From contig NZ_RBAH01000018.1 in assembly GCF_003626695.1 (NCBI RefSeq), positions 116,829 to 180,828 on the forward strand: DNA of 64,000 nucleotides, written 5' to 3'. Positions 17,988 through 28,204 of this stretch are shown piece by piece (within the stretch, counting starts at the first letter, position 1; every line of letters starts with the position of its first letter). This DNA is from Paenibacillus ginsengarvi (GTDB taxonomy: Bacteria; Bacillota; Bacilli; Paenibacillales; NBRC-103111). The position numbers were made by a program, and so were the translations under genes. The notes under the pieces are model-generated. The model did not search any database, was not told where the DNA came from, and saw only the letters and a list, made by a program, of their open reading frames with translations.

Positions 17988-18022
17988 TTTTATTTCGGCG
18001 TATTTGCAAAGGAGCGGGTTCG

Positions 18023-19315
18023 ATGGAAATCGCCGCGTCATTGGCTCATAAGGCGCTTGCGGCTTTGCTGCAGCTTGCGGCACAGCCGTTTTATTATATC
18101 GGTATTTTGTTTGTTCTGCTGCAATACCGCAAACAAATCGTGCTGGAAAGGCAGCTGTTCTCTACGCGGCTGCACTCGATGCTCGATACGGCGTGGAAAA
18201 CGGTGCTGTGGGGAATCGTAGCCGGTATGGCCGCCTCCTTCGTGATGGCGTTCATAGGCGCTACGGTGCCATTCGGCGCGATCCTCTGGATATGGGCGTT
18301 GTCCGCGCTGCTCGCGCTTTTTCGGGTTCGATTCATCTGCTTGGCCTATTCGGTCGGTGTCCTCGGTGTCATCAAGGCGATCCTGCTTACATTTCCGGCG
18401 CTCGCCCAGTTGGACGGAGTAGGCAAATGGCTCGCTCCTATCGACCAAATGCCCATTTCTTCCATGTTCGCTCTCGTCGGACTGCTGCACTTGCTGGAGG
18501 CGTTCTTCGTCTACAAGCAAGGGGCTGCGATGGCTATGCCTGTCTTTATCGAAGGGAAGCGGGGCAGGGCGATTGGCGGCTTCCAGCTTCAGATGTACTG
18601 GCCGGTACCGCTTCTGCTTTTAGTTCCGCTCCAATCCGGAGGCGTGAGCGCCGCTTTGCCGTGGACGCCCTTGTTCGGCGGGGAGATGTGGTCGGCGGGA
18701 TGGACGTTTGCGGCGCTGCCGATTATGCTCGGTTTCTCCGATCTAACGACGACCCGGCTGCCCGTAGACAAGGCGAAGCGGAGCGCCGGTGGGCTGGCCT
18801 TGTACGCGCTGGCTGTCTTGGGACTGGCCGCCGCTGTCCAGCAGGTTTCCAATCTGACCATGATCTGCTCCTTGGCGGTTATAGGGCTGCATGAAGCGCT
18901 TATGCTATGGAGTAAATGGAGAGAGGCGGCAGTCCCTCCCTTTTATGTGCATAACGAGCAAGGTCTCAGAATTCTCAGTGTCTTGCCGGGCAGCCCGGCT
19001 GAGGAAATGGGGCTTATGCCGGGAGAAATCATCGACAAGGCCAACGGCGTCCCGGTAAGGACGAAAGATCAACTGCATGAAGCGCTGCGCACAACGGGGG
19101 CTTTCTGCAAACTGGAGGTCATCAACACGGATGGCCATACGAAGTTTGCGCAGCGGGCGCTGTATGCCGGAGAGCACCATTTGCTCGGTGTTTTGCTTGC
19201 CCCGGACGAGAATGCGAAGTATGTGCTGGTGCGGCGCAACATTCACTGGTTTTCCGCAGCGGGGCGACGCAAGTCCGCCCTTGCCTCCAGCAGCGACAAA
19301 GGCCGCAGCGTATGA
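18023..19315 (+). CDS. minJ: Polytopic PDZ-domain protein, MinJ-like
   Basis: The start at 18023 (430 residues) has AAAGGAG (18008-18014) 8 nt upstream; a longer in-frame version would run through the preceding terminator. The N-terminal two thirds hold about eight hydrophobic segments, and the C-terminal part (about 305-395) is a PDZ domain (ILSVLPGSPAEEMGLMPGEI). In B. subtilis, MinJ (YvjD) has the same architecture, links DivIVA to MinD at division sites, and is encoded next to ctpB. The identification rests on architecture and neighbourhood, so orthology is likely but not proved. Confidence 0.75.
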   Translation: MEIAASLAHKALAALLQLAAQPFYYIGILFVLLQYRKQIVLERQLFSTRLHSMLDTAWKTVLWGIVAGMAASFVMAFIGATVPFGAILWIWALSALLALFRVRFICLAYSVGVLGVIKAILLTFPALAQLDGVGKWLAPIDQMPISSMFALVGLLHLLEAFFVYKQGAAMAMPVFIEGKRGRAIGGFQLQMYWPVPLLLLVPLQSGGVSAALPWTPLFGGEMWSAGWTFAALPIMLGFSDLTTTRLPVDKAKRSAGGLALYALAVLGLAAAVQQVSNLTMICSLAVIGLHEALMLWSKWREAAVPPFYVHNEQGLRILSVLPGSPAEEMGLMPGEIIDKANGVPVRTKDQLHEALRTTGAFCKLEVINTDGHTKFAQRALYAGEHHLLGVLLAPDENAKYVLVRRNIHWFSAAGRRKSALASSSDKGRSV

Positions 19316-19341
19316 AGCGATTTGCGGGCATAATGGGAAAT

Positions 19342-19382
19342 AAGCTTCCGGACACCCTCATGGGAACCGGAAGCTTTTGCTT
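19342..19382 (+). terminator. Terminator between minJ-like gene and trpB (convergent)
   Basis: AAGCTTCCGG (19342-19351) pairs with CCGGAAGCTT (19367-19376), followed by TTGCTTTT. On the other strand the stem is followed by TTATTT, so it may serve both genes. Confidence 0.88.
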
Positions 19383-19407
19383 TTGGCGGCCGGCATCATC
19401 GGCAGCC

Positions 19408-20571
19408 TCATTTGTTTAACATATGGAATACTTGCTCTACGTCCTTGTCGCCGCGGCCGGACAAGTTGATGATGATGATCTGGTCGTTTGTCATGGTCGG
19501 CGCGAGCTTTTTCGCATAAGCGACCGCATGGGCGCTCTCGAGAGCGGGAATGATGCCTTCCGCGCGGGAAAGCTCCTGGAACGCCTCCAGCACTTCTTCG
19601 TTCGTTACAGTGACATACTCCGCCCGGCCGGTCGTTTTCAGGTAGCTGTGCTCGGGACCGATGCCGGGGTAGTCGAGTCCGGCGGCAATGGAATACGTAG
19701 GCTTCGGATTGCCGTTCTCATCCAGCAGCACCAGACATTTGAACCCGTGTATAACGCTCGGTACGCCTTGGGTCAAAGTCGGAGCCTGATCCGGCTCGAC
19801 GCCGATCAGACGGACGGAGCTTTCGTCTAAGTAGTGGGCAAAGGCACCGATCGCGTTGCTGCCTCCTCCGACGCAGGCCAGAACCGCATCCGGAAGCCGA
19901 CCTTCCTTCTCCAAAATTTGACGCTTCGACTCTTCGCTGACGACCGACTGGAAATGCTTGACCATCGTCGGGAACGGATGCGGCCCTACGGCCGAACCGA
20001 GCAAATAGAAGGTCGTTTTGTAGTTTTGCACGAGATCGTTCAGCGCTTCGTCGACGGCGTCTTTGAGCCGGCCTTGGCCTTTGGCAACCGGCACCACTTT
20101 GGCGCCAAGCAGTTCCATCCGGAATACGTTAAGCGCCTGTCGGCGCGTATCTTCGGCTCCCATATAGATGATGCATTCCATGTCGAACATGGCACAGGCG
20201 GTAGCGGTTGCAACACCGTGCTGGCCGGCTCCAGTCTCGGCGATAATGCGTTTCGCTCCCATCCGTTTGGCGAGCAGGATTTGACCGATAACGTTGTTGA
20301 TTTTATGCGCGCCGGTATGGTTCAAGTCTTCGCGCTTCAAATATATTTTCGCGCCGCCCCACTTGGCGGTCAATTGCTGGGCGAACGTCAGCGGGTTCTC
20401 GCGGCCGACGTATTCCCGCAAGTAGTAGCGATATTCTTCGATAAATTCGGGATCGTCCTTATACTTGTAGAACTGCTCGCTCAAGTAGTCCATTACTTCT
20501 TGCAGATCGGGAGGGATGAAGCTTCCTCCGAATTCGCCAAAATACCCCGGTTGTACCGATTCTTCGCTCAT
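19408..20571 (-). CDS. trpB: Tryptophan synthase beta chain (orphan, divergent type)
   Basis: TrpB joins indole and serine to make tryptophan with PLP. The 387-residue product contains the PLP lysine motif NHTGAHKINN, ETGAGQHGVATA, the phosphate-binding GGGSNAIG and SAHAVAYAKKL. The start at 20571 follows GGAGG on the minus strand. No other trp gene is nearby. Its N-terminus (YFGEFGGSFIPPDLQEVMDYL) differs from the usual operon-encoded TrpB, so it may be a second copy working without TrpA or in indole salvage; that is inference. Confidence 0.92.
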   Translation of the reverse strand: MSEESVQPGYFGEFGGSFIPPDLQEVMDYLSEQFYKYKDDPEFIEEYRYYLREYVGRENPLTFAQQLTAKWGGAKIYLKREDLNHTGAHKINNVIGQILLAKRMGAKRIIAETGAGQHGVATATACAMFDMECIIYMGAEDTRRQALNVFRMELLGAKVVPVAKGQGRLKDAVDEALNDLVQNYKTTFYLLGSAVGPHPFPTMVKHFQSVVSEESKRQILEKEGRLPDAVLACVGGGSNAIGAFAHYLDESSVRLIGVEPDQAPTLTQGVPSVIHGFKCLVLLDENGNPKPTYSIAAGLDYPGIGPEHSYLKTTGRAEYVTVTNEEVLEAFQELSRAEGIIPALESAHAVAYAKKLAPTMTNDQIIIINLSGRGDKDVEQVFHMLNK

Positions 20572-20740
20572 AATAAGTTCTACCTCCGCAGTATTCTTAC
20601 AGATTTGCCGTTTTCGCAGCTTGTCTCTATGATACAATGATTGATTGGTGTTGCGCTACATGGAATCGCTGCCGAATTCACGCAGCAATGCATGAAAGAA
20701 CGATCCGGCGGGACGGTTTCGGGCCTTGGCAGAGCAAACG

Positions 20741-20779
20741 AAAAAACCGCGCCATAGAGGTACGGTCTAATAGGCGGTT
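20741..20779 (-). terminator. Terminator after motB (minus strand)
   Basis: On the minus strand AACCGC (20774-20779) pairs with GCGGTT (20745-20750), with TAGA/TCTA inside, and is followed by TTTT. The stem includes the motB stop codon. Confidence 0.72.
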
Positions 20780-21575
20780 ATTGGGGACTGCCGGAACGCA
20801 GCACAACAATTTCGACGCGGCGATTTTTTTGCCGGTCCGCTTCCGAATCGTTCGGCGCAACAGGCTTCGTATCCGCATAGGCTGAGGAGATGAACGTATC
20901 CTGCGGCAGCTTGGCGCTATTAACGAAGTAACGGATCACGGAGACGGAGCGGGCTTGGGATAACCCCCAATTATCCTGATAAAGCGAACCTGTGGCAAGC
21001 GGCAGGTTGTCGGTATGCCCCTCGATGCTTACCTTGGTACTAAGCTTCGGAAACAGGCTGGCCAGCTTCTCCAGAACCGGGTAAGCGGCTTGTTTCAGCT
21101 CAGCCTTGCCGAGGTCGAACAGGAACAGGTCGTTCAGTGTGATCGCAATGCCCCTTGGCGTGTCGGAGGCGGAAACCTGGCCGTCCAGCTGATGCTCCGC
21201 GATGTACTCCTGAACCACCTTGAGCAGATTTTGCAAATCCTGCTCCTTCTTCTCCTGCTCGGCTTGGACGGATTCGTTCGGCTTAACCGTCTCCTGCTGC
21301 CTTTGCTGCTCGGTATCCCCGGTTGTCCGGCTTTCCTTCGGAATCGCTTCGCCCATAATGCCGGTACCCTTCGGAATAATCGACGGGCCGTCGGCAAATT
21401 GCACCTGCAAAGCTTTGGCCAAAGTTTCGTATTTGGCGACATCCACTTTGCTCATCGCATACATGATGACGAAAAAGATCATAAGCAGCGTAATCAGATC
21501 GGCGTACGTAATGAGCCAGCGCTCGCTGGATTGATGGGACTCGCTCTTCGCTTTACGTTTTCTCGCCATCGCCAT
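20778..21575 (-). CDS. motB: Flagellar motor stator protein MotB
   Basis: MotB anchors the flagellar stator to peptidoglycan and carries the proton-channel aspartate. The 265-residue product has a basic N-terminus, one membrane segment with the channel Asp (TYADLITLLMIFFVIMYA), a linker, and a C-terminal OmpA-like peptidoglycan-binding domain (SIEGHTDNLPLATGS, LSQARSVSVIRYF). It overlaps motA by about 23 bp. Two starts are possible, 21575 and 21569 (ATGGCGATGGCG); AAAGGAA upstream fits the second slightly better. The Asp fits a proton rather than a sodium motor but does not prove it. Confidence 0.94.
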   Translation of the reverse strand: MAMARKRKAKSESHQSSERWLITYADLITLLMIFFVIMYAMSKVDVAKYETLAKALQVQFADGPSIIPKGTGIMGEAIPKESRTTGDTEQQRQQETVKPNESVQAEQEKKEQDLQNLLKVVQEYIAEHQLDGQVSASDTPRGIAITLNDLFLFDLGKAELKQAAYPVLEKLASLFPKLSTKVSIEGHTDNLPLATGSLYQDNWGLSQARSVSVIRYFVNSAKLPQDTFISSAYADTKPVAPNDSEADRQKNRRVEIVVLRSGSPQ

Positions 21576-22347
21576 CCGATTCCTTTCCGCTTTGCTGCCT
21601 TGTATCGATATGGAGGAAAGACTTCAGTTTTTTCTCGATAAGCTGGGGGTTTTCTCCGGCTTGCAGCGACAAAATGCCTTCCAGCATCATGTCCATCTCC
21701 GCGACGTGCTCTTCGCCGCGCGCCTTGATTTTGCTCGCAATCGGCAAATAAATGACGTTTGCGCTGGCAACCCCGTACAGCGTTGCCGTAAAAGCGACGG
21801 CGATTGCGCCCGCGAGCGATTCCGGATCGCTCAGATTGCTGAGCACGTGAATAAGCCCCATCACCGTGCCGATAATGCCCATCGTCGGAGCGTAGCCGCC
21901 GGCCGATTCGAATATTTTCGCGTAGCCCGCGTACAGCTTCTCTTTGGCCTCGATCTCTACCTCCAATATTTTGCGCAGCAGATCTTGATCGGTGCCGTCG
22001 ACAACCATTTGCAGCCCGCTCTGCAAAAACGGATCGGGATGCTGCTGGGCACGGTCCTCGAGTGCCAGTACCCCCTCGCGGCGGGCGATGAACGCCATCT
22101 CGACCATTTCCTCTATCGTGGCGAGGGAATCGGTTTTCGGCTCGCTGAAGGCGAGGCGCAGCGCCTTCGGAATCTGCCTCAGCTGCGATTTCGGAAAGCT
22201 GACGAGCACCGCTCCGAACGTTCCGCCGAAGACGATGATGGCGGCGGTATAGACGATCAGGCCGCTGATGTGCCCGTCATCGAGCAGGAATCCGCCCACC
22301 AGCGCGGCCAGCCCGAGCACAATGCCGAGCAGCGTTGTTATATCCAT
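21553..22347 (-). CDS. motA: Flagellar motor stator protein MotA
   Basis: MotA forms the ion channel with MotB and transmits torque to the rotor. The 264-residue product has four hydrophobic segments (about residues 3-20, 30-50, 150-170, 182-205) and a cytoplasmic loop with charged residues, plus the conserved PTMGIIGTVMGLIHVL and AIAVAFTATLYGVASAN stretches. motA and motB form an isolated pair here with no flagellar structural genes, and run away from uvrB with a shared upstream region. Confidence 0.95.
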   Translation of the reverse strand: MDITTLLGIVLGLAALVGGFLLDDGHISGLIVYTAAIIVFGGTFGAVLVSFPKSQLRQIPKALRLAFSEPKTDSLATIEEMVEMAFIARREGVLALEDRAQQHPDPFLQSGLQMVVDGTDQDLLRKILEVEIEAKEKLYAGYAKIFESAGGYAPTMGIIGTVMGLIHVLSNLSDPESLAGAIAVAFTATLYGVASANVIYLPIASKIKARGEEHVAEMDMMLEGILSLQAGENPQLIEKKLKSFLHIDTRQQSGKESDGDGEKT

Positions 22348-22378
22348 AGCTTACGAGCCACACCCTTTGTTTGAAAAT

Positions 22379-22407
22379 TTGCAACATTTCGGGAAAAGAG
22401 GTATAAT
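22379..22407 (+). promoter_or_regulatory. uvrB promoter
   Basis: TTGCAA (22379-22384), 17-nt spacer, TATAAT (22402-22407), about 95 bp upstream of uvrB. Confidence 0.85.
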
Positions 22408-22411
22408 GATG

Positions 22412-22425
22412 AGAACAAACATTCG
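22412..22425 (+). promoter_or_regulatory. LexA (SOS) box of uvrBA
   Basis: AGAACAAACATTCG resembles the Gram-positive LexA operator CGAAC-N4-GTTCG with two deviations (A for C at position 1 and A for G at position 10). It begins five bases after the -10 element, at the expected transcription start, where a repressor would block initiation. uvrB-uvrA belong to the LexA regulon in B. subtilis. Confidence 0.72.
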
Positions 22426-22507
22426 GTGATCCCTGCATGTCATACCTTAATATCGGTCTGAGTCCGACGAACCAATAGAGACGAAAGACCCAAGAAGAGG
22501 GTTGAAA

Positions 22508-24502
<1,995 letters not shown>

Positions 24503-24510
24503 CATAGATC

Positions 24511-24555
24511 GGCCGCTTGGACTTAAGTTAAGCATCTAAGTTCCAATAAGCGGCC
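24511..24555 (+). other. Hairpin between uvrB and uvrA
   Basis: GGCCGCTT (24511-24518) pairs with AAGCGGCC (24548-24555), with GGACTTA/TAAGTTCC inside. Only a weak T-rich stretch follows, so it is at best a partial terminator that could set the uvrB to uvrA ratio. Confidence 0.55.
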
Positions 24556-24627
24556 TGTTCCGCGCTTTTGGGCGGACGTGCTATGATAGAAAGTATGAAC
24601 CGTTTTACCCGGAAAGGATGATCTACA

Positions 24628-27510
24628 TTGGCTCAGGACCGTATTGTCATTAAAGGAGCGAGAGCTCATAACCTGAAAAATATCGATGTCACGATACCGC
24701 GCGACAAGTTCGTCGTACTGACCGGATTGAGCGGCTCCGGCAAATCGTCGCTCGCCTTCGATACGATTTATGCGGAAGGTCAGCGCCGCTATGTCGAATC
24801 GTTGTCCGCCTACGCGAGACAATTTCTCGGGCAGATGGACAAGCCGGACGTCGATTCGATCGAAGGGCTGTCGCCCGCGATTTCGATCGATCAGAAGACG
24901 ACAAGCCGCAACCCCCGTTCCACGGTCGGAACGGTTACGGAAATTTACGATTATCTAAGACTTATGTATGCGAGAATCGGCCGTCCGCATTGTCCCGATC
25001 ATGGAATCGAGATTACGTCGCAAACAGTCGAGCAGATGGTCGACCGGATTATGGAATATCCGGAACGGACGAAGCTGCAAATTTTGGCGCCGATCGTCTC
25101 GGGCCGCAAGGGCGAGCATACGAAACTGCTCGCGGATATTCAGAAGCAGGGGTTCGTCCGCGTCCGCGTCAACGGTGAAATTCGCGATTTGTCGGACAAA
25201 ATCGAGCTGGAAAAAAATAAGAAACATTCGATCGAAGTCGTCGTAGACCGGATTGTCGTTAAGAGCGACGTTCATGCCCGTTTGGCGGATTCGCTGGAAA
25301 CGGCGCTTAAGCTTTCCGACGGCCGTGTCATCGTCGATGTAATGGAGCAGGAAGAGCTGATGTTCAATCAAAAGCTCGCTTGTCCGGAGTGCGGCTTCAG
25401 CATTGAGGAGCTTGCTCCGCGCATGTTCTCGTTTAACAGCCCGTTCGGGGCATGTCCCGATTGCGACGGCCTGGGCGCGAAAATGATCGTTGATCCGGAC
25501 CTTCTCGTTCCGAATCAAACGCTGACGATCACCGACGGCGCCTTTGAAGCGTGGGCGGGCAGCACGTCCAACTATTACCCGCAGTTTTTGGCCGCCGTTT
25601 GCGAGCACTACCAGATTCCAACCGATGTTCCCATCTCCGAGCTGAACGCCGAGCATATGAAGAAAATTTTGTACGGCACCGGCGGCGAGAAGATCAAGTT
25701 CCGTTATGAGAACGACTTTGGCTTTACGAAGGAAGCGCTCGTGCCGTTCGAAGGCATTGTGCGCAACCTGGAACGGCGTTACCGGGAGACCGGCTCGGAA
25801 GGCATTCGCGAGCATATCGAGCAGTATATGTCGGCGAAGCCGTGCCAGGGCTGCAAAGGGCAGCGGCTGAAGCGGGAAAGTCTCGCGGTTACCGTTGCCG
25901 GCAAAAATATGGCGTTCGTTACGAGCTTGGCCATCGGCGAAGCTGCAAGCTTTTTCGGCCAACTGAGCTTGACCGAGAAGGAGCGTACGATCGCGAATCT
26001 CGTGCTCAAAGAAATCGAAGCGCGTCTCGGCTTTTTGGTTAACGTCGGTCTCGACTATTTGACGCTGAACCGTTCGGCAGGAACGTTGTCCGGAGGCGAG
26101 GCGCAGCGAATCCGGCTGGCGACCCAGATCGGTTCAAGCCTGATGGGCGTTTTGTACATTTTGGACGAGCCGAGCATCGGCCTGCATCAGAGGGACAATG
26201 ACCGGCTGATCCAGACGCTTACGCATATGCGCAACCTCGGCAACACGCTTATTGTCGTCGAGCATGACGAAGATACGATGCTGGCCGCCGACTATTTGAT
26301 CGACATCGGGCCGGGAGCCGGCATTCACGGCGGACAGATCGTATCGCAAGGAACGCCTGAGGAAATTATGAAAGATCCGAACTCGCTCACCGGACAATAT
26401 TTGAGCGGCCGGAAGTTCATTCCTATCCCGTCTCCCCGCCGGAAGCCAAACGGCAAATGGCTGGAAGTGAAGGGAGCGAAAGAAAATAATTTGCGCAACG
26501 TTAGCGCCAAAATTCCGCTCGGCGTATTTACATGCGTAACCGGGGTATCGGGATCGGGCAAAAGTACGCTTATTAACGAGATTTTGTATAAGGCTCTCGC
26601 CCGCGACTTGAATAAGGCGAAGACGCGTCCGGGGGAGCACAAAGAAATTGCCGGCCTGGAGCACATCGAGAAAGTGATCGATATCGACCAGTCGCCGATC
26701 GGCCGCACGCCGCGCTCCAACCCGGCGACGTATACCGGCGTATTCGACGATATTCGCGATCTGTACGCCACGACCACGGAGGCGAAGGTACGCGGCTACA
26801 AGAAAGGCCGCTTCAGCTTCAACATCAAGGGCGGCCGATGCGAGGCATGCAGCGGCGACGGCATTATCAAGATCGAGATGCACTTTCTGCCGGACGTGTA
26901 TGTGCCGTGCGAGGTTTGCAAAGGGAAACGGTACAACCGCGAAACGCTTGACATTAAGTACAAGGGCAAAAACATTGCCGAAGTGCTGGAGCTGACGATT
27001 GAGGACGGCTGCGAGTTTTTCCAGAACGTCCCGCGCATTCATCGCAAGCTGCAGACGCTGCTCGATGTCGGGCTCGGCTACATGAAGCTGGGGCAACCCG
27101 CCACCACCTTGTCCGGAGGCGAAGCGCAGCGCGTGAAGCTGGCAGCCGAGCTGTACCGCCGCAGTACCGGCAAGACGATCTATATTTTGGACGAGCCGAC
27201 GACCGGGCTTCATATCCATGACATCGACCGGCTGCTTCATGTGCTGCATCGTCTGGTCGATAGCGGCGAAACGGTGCTGGTTATCGAGCACAACCTCGAT
27301 GTGATCAAAACGGCCGATTATTTGATCGACTTGGGTCCGGAGGGCGGAAACCGCGGCGGTACGATCGTCGCAACCGGTTCCCCGGAGCAGGTGGTGAAAG
27401 TAGCGGAGTCGTATACGGGCAAATATTTGAAGCCGATTTTGGAGCGGGATCGTGCCAGAACCGAGAGTATGCAGCCATCCTCGCAAGAGCATGAGGATGC
27501 CGTCGTATAG
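24628..27510 (+). CDS. uvrA: Excinuclease ABC subunit A
   Basis: UvrA is the damage-recognition ATPase of nucleotide excision repair. The TTG start at 24628 lies after GGAAAGGATG; the 960-residue product has two ABC cassettes: Walker A GLSGSGKSSL and GVSGSGKSTL, signatures LSGGEAQRIRLA and LSGGEAQRVKLA, and Walker B VLYILDEPSIGLH and YILDEPTTGLH. Zinc-binding cysteine clusters are visible (CPECGFS..., CQGCKGQR, CEACSGDG...CEVCKGKR). The length is normal for the family. Confidence 0.98.
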   Translation: MAQDRIVIKGARAHNLKNIDVTIPRDKFVVLTGLSGSGKSSLAFDTIYAEGQRRYVESLSAYARQFLGQMDKPDVDSIEGLSPAISIDQKTTSRNPRSTVGTVTEIYDYLRLMYARIGRPHCPDHGIEITSQTVEQMVDRIMEYPERTKLQILAPIVSGRKGEHTKLLADIQKQGFVRVRVNGEIRDLSDKIELEKNKKHSIEVVVDRIVVKSDVHARLADSLETALKLSDGRVIVDVMEQEELMFNQKLACPECGFSIEELAPRMFSFNSPFGACPDCDGLGAKMIVDPDLLVPNQTLTITDGAFEAWAGSTSNYYPQFLAAVCEHYQIPTDVPISELNAEHMKKILYGTGGEKIKFRYENDFGFTKEALVPFEGIVRNLERRYRETGSEGIREHIEQYMSAKPCQGCKGQRLKRESLAVTVAGKNMAFVTSLAIGEAASFFGQLSLTEKERTIANLVLKEIEARLGFLVNVGLDYLTLNRSAGTLSGGEAQRIRLATQIGSSLMGVLYILDEPSIGLHQRDNDRLIQTLTHMRNLGNTLIVVEHDEDTMLAADYLIDIGPGAGIHGGQIVSQGTPEEIMKDPNSLTGQYLSGRKFIPIPSPRRKPNGKWLEVKGAKENNLRNVSAKIPLGVFTCVTGVSGSGKSTLINEILYKALARDLNKAKTRPGEHKEIAGLEHIEKVIDIDQSPIGRTPRSNPATYTGVFDDIRDLYATTTEAKVRGYKKGRFSFNIKGGRCEACSGDGIIKIEMHFLPDVYVPCEVCKGKRYNRETLDIKYKGKNIAEVLELTIEDGCEFFQNVPRIHRKLQTLLDVGLGYMKLGQPATTLSGGEAQRVKLAAELYRRSTGKTIYILDEPTTGLHIHDIDRLLHVLHRLVDSGETVLVIEHNLDVIKTADYLIDLGPEGGNRGGTIVATGSPEQVVKVAESYTGKYLKPILERDRARTESMQPSSQEHEDAVV

Positions 27511-27536
27511 GTGTGTTCCTATTCGCAGTCGTGCTT

Positions 27537-27692
27537 CAGGGAGCCGAGCCTCCGGGGTTAGCTTGGTGACAGGCTGATGCCCTGGGGGGCTTTCCCTGGT
27601 TATAAATATTAGAAGAGATGGACATCTTATACGTGCCGGGACAGGATGGACAAGTCCTGTTTAAAGTAATAAGTAAGCCGAGTTTCGGCTTA
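27537..27692 (+). ncRNA. Candidate structured RNA between uvrA and a small membrane gene
   Basis: Four hairpins follow one another. The first (27537-27598) has about 24 base pairs in four helices: CAGGGA/TCCCTG, AGCC/GGCT, CCGGGG/CCCTGG and TTAGCTTG/CAGGCTGA, capped by a GTGA tetraloop of the GNRA type. The others are AGATG/CATCT (27616-27627), ACAGGA/TCCTGT (27641-27660) and TAAGCCG/CGGCTTA (27674-27692). None has a good T run. This could be the processed 3' end of uvrA mRNA, a leader element, or an independent small RNA. I match it to no known riboswitch. The rest of the 406-nt gap holds only a promoter. Confidence 0.35.
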
Positions 27693-27771
27693 GCCATGGC
27701 CAATATCGGAGCAACAGCCTCCTATCGGCAACCGGAAATGGTGACAAACTTGTTAACATTCAAAAATTTGC

Positions 27772-27800
27772 TTGCAACGGTTGACTGGGCACGATAACAT
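27772..27800 (+). promoter_or_regulatory. Possible promoter of the small membrane protein gene
   Basis: TTGCAA (27772-27777), 17-nt spacer, TAACAT (27795-27800). It is about 115 bp upstream of the start codon. Confidence 0.5.
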
Positions 27801-27916
27801 ATATGAAGATGAGTACAAGTGTGCTGCAGGATTCCGGCCCTACCCATCAGAATCATGCGCGCAACCGAAAGTTGTAGACTATAAGCCATGTTTCCCTATT
27901 AAGGAGGTCCCAAGCT

Positions 27917-28129
27917 ATGTTTTTGGCAGACGAAGCTGCTGCGGCAACTGCATCCAACTTCCACACATTTGACCTGTTCATGATTTTGTTCACGCTGTTA
28001 TTGGTCATTGCCGTCGTAAGATCGGTTTCGGCAAAGGTAAAAAATAAATTTGCGATCGGGTTTGCAGCATTCAGCCTGTTCGTATTTATCGTGCTCGATA
28101 TTTACATGGTCAAAGCATGGATGGGCTAA
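27917..28129 (+). CDS. Small membrane protein, DUF2759-like
   Basis: This 70-residue protein has two hydrophobic segments (about residues 20-36 and 45-67) separated by a short basic loop (RSVSAKVKNK). The ATG at 27917 has a perfect AAGGAGG (27901-27907) 9 nt upstream, and a strong terminator follows, so it is very probably expressed as a single-gene unit. Length and layout resemble the DUF2759 small membrane proteins of Bacillus, whose function is unknown; that assignment is tentative. Confidence 0.7.
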   Translation: MFLADEAAAATASNFHTFDLFMILFTLLLVIAVVRSVSAKVKNKFAIGFAAFSLFVFIVLDIYMVKAWMG

Positions 28130-28152
28130 GCGCCATCTACATAGAGAGAACG

Positions 28153-28187
28153 AAACCCCCTTGCTGCTGAAGCAAGGGGGTTTTTCA
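28153..28187 (+). terminator. Terminator after the small membrane gene, probably bidirectional
   Basis: AAACCCCCTTGCT (28153-28165) pairs perfectly with AGCAAGGGGGTTT (28171-28183) across a 5-nt loop, with a T run at 28181-28185. It also lies just beyond the end of the convergent MBOAT operon. Confidence 0.93.
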
Positions 28188-28204
28188 ATACGATTCGCAT
28201 CATG

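Noticed and set aside
17879..18022. N-terminal extension of the MinJ-like protein
   Set aside because: It would be translated through a rho-independent terminator, and the ATG at 18023 has a proper ribosome binding site.
27560..27582. Fluoride riboswitch-like word GGCTGATGCC in the hairpin element
   Set aside because: The other conserved fluoride-riboswitch segments are missing and the word lies within a simple long stem.
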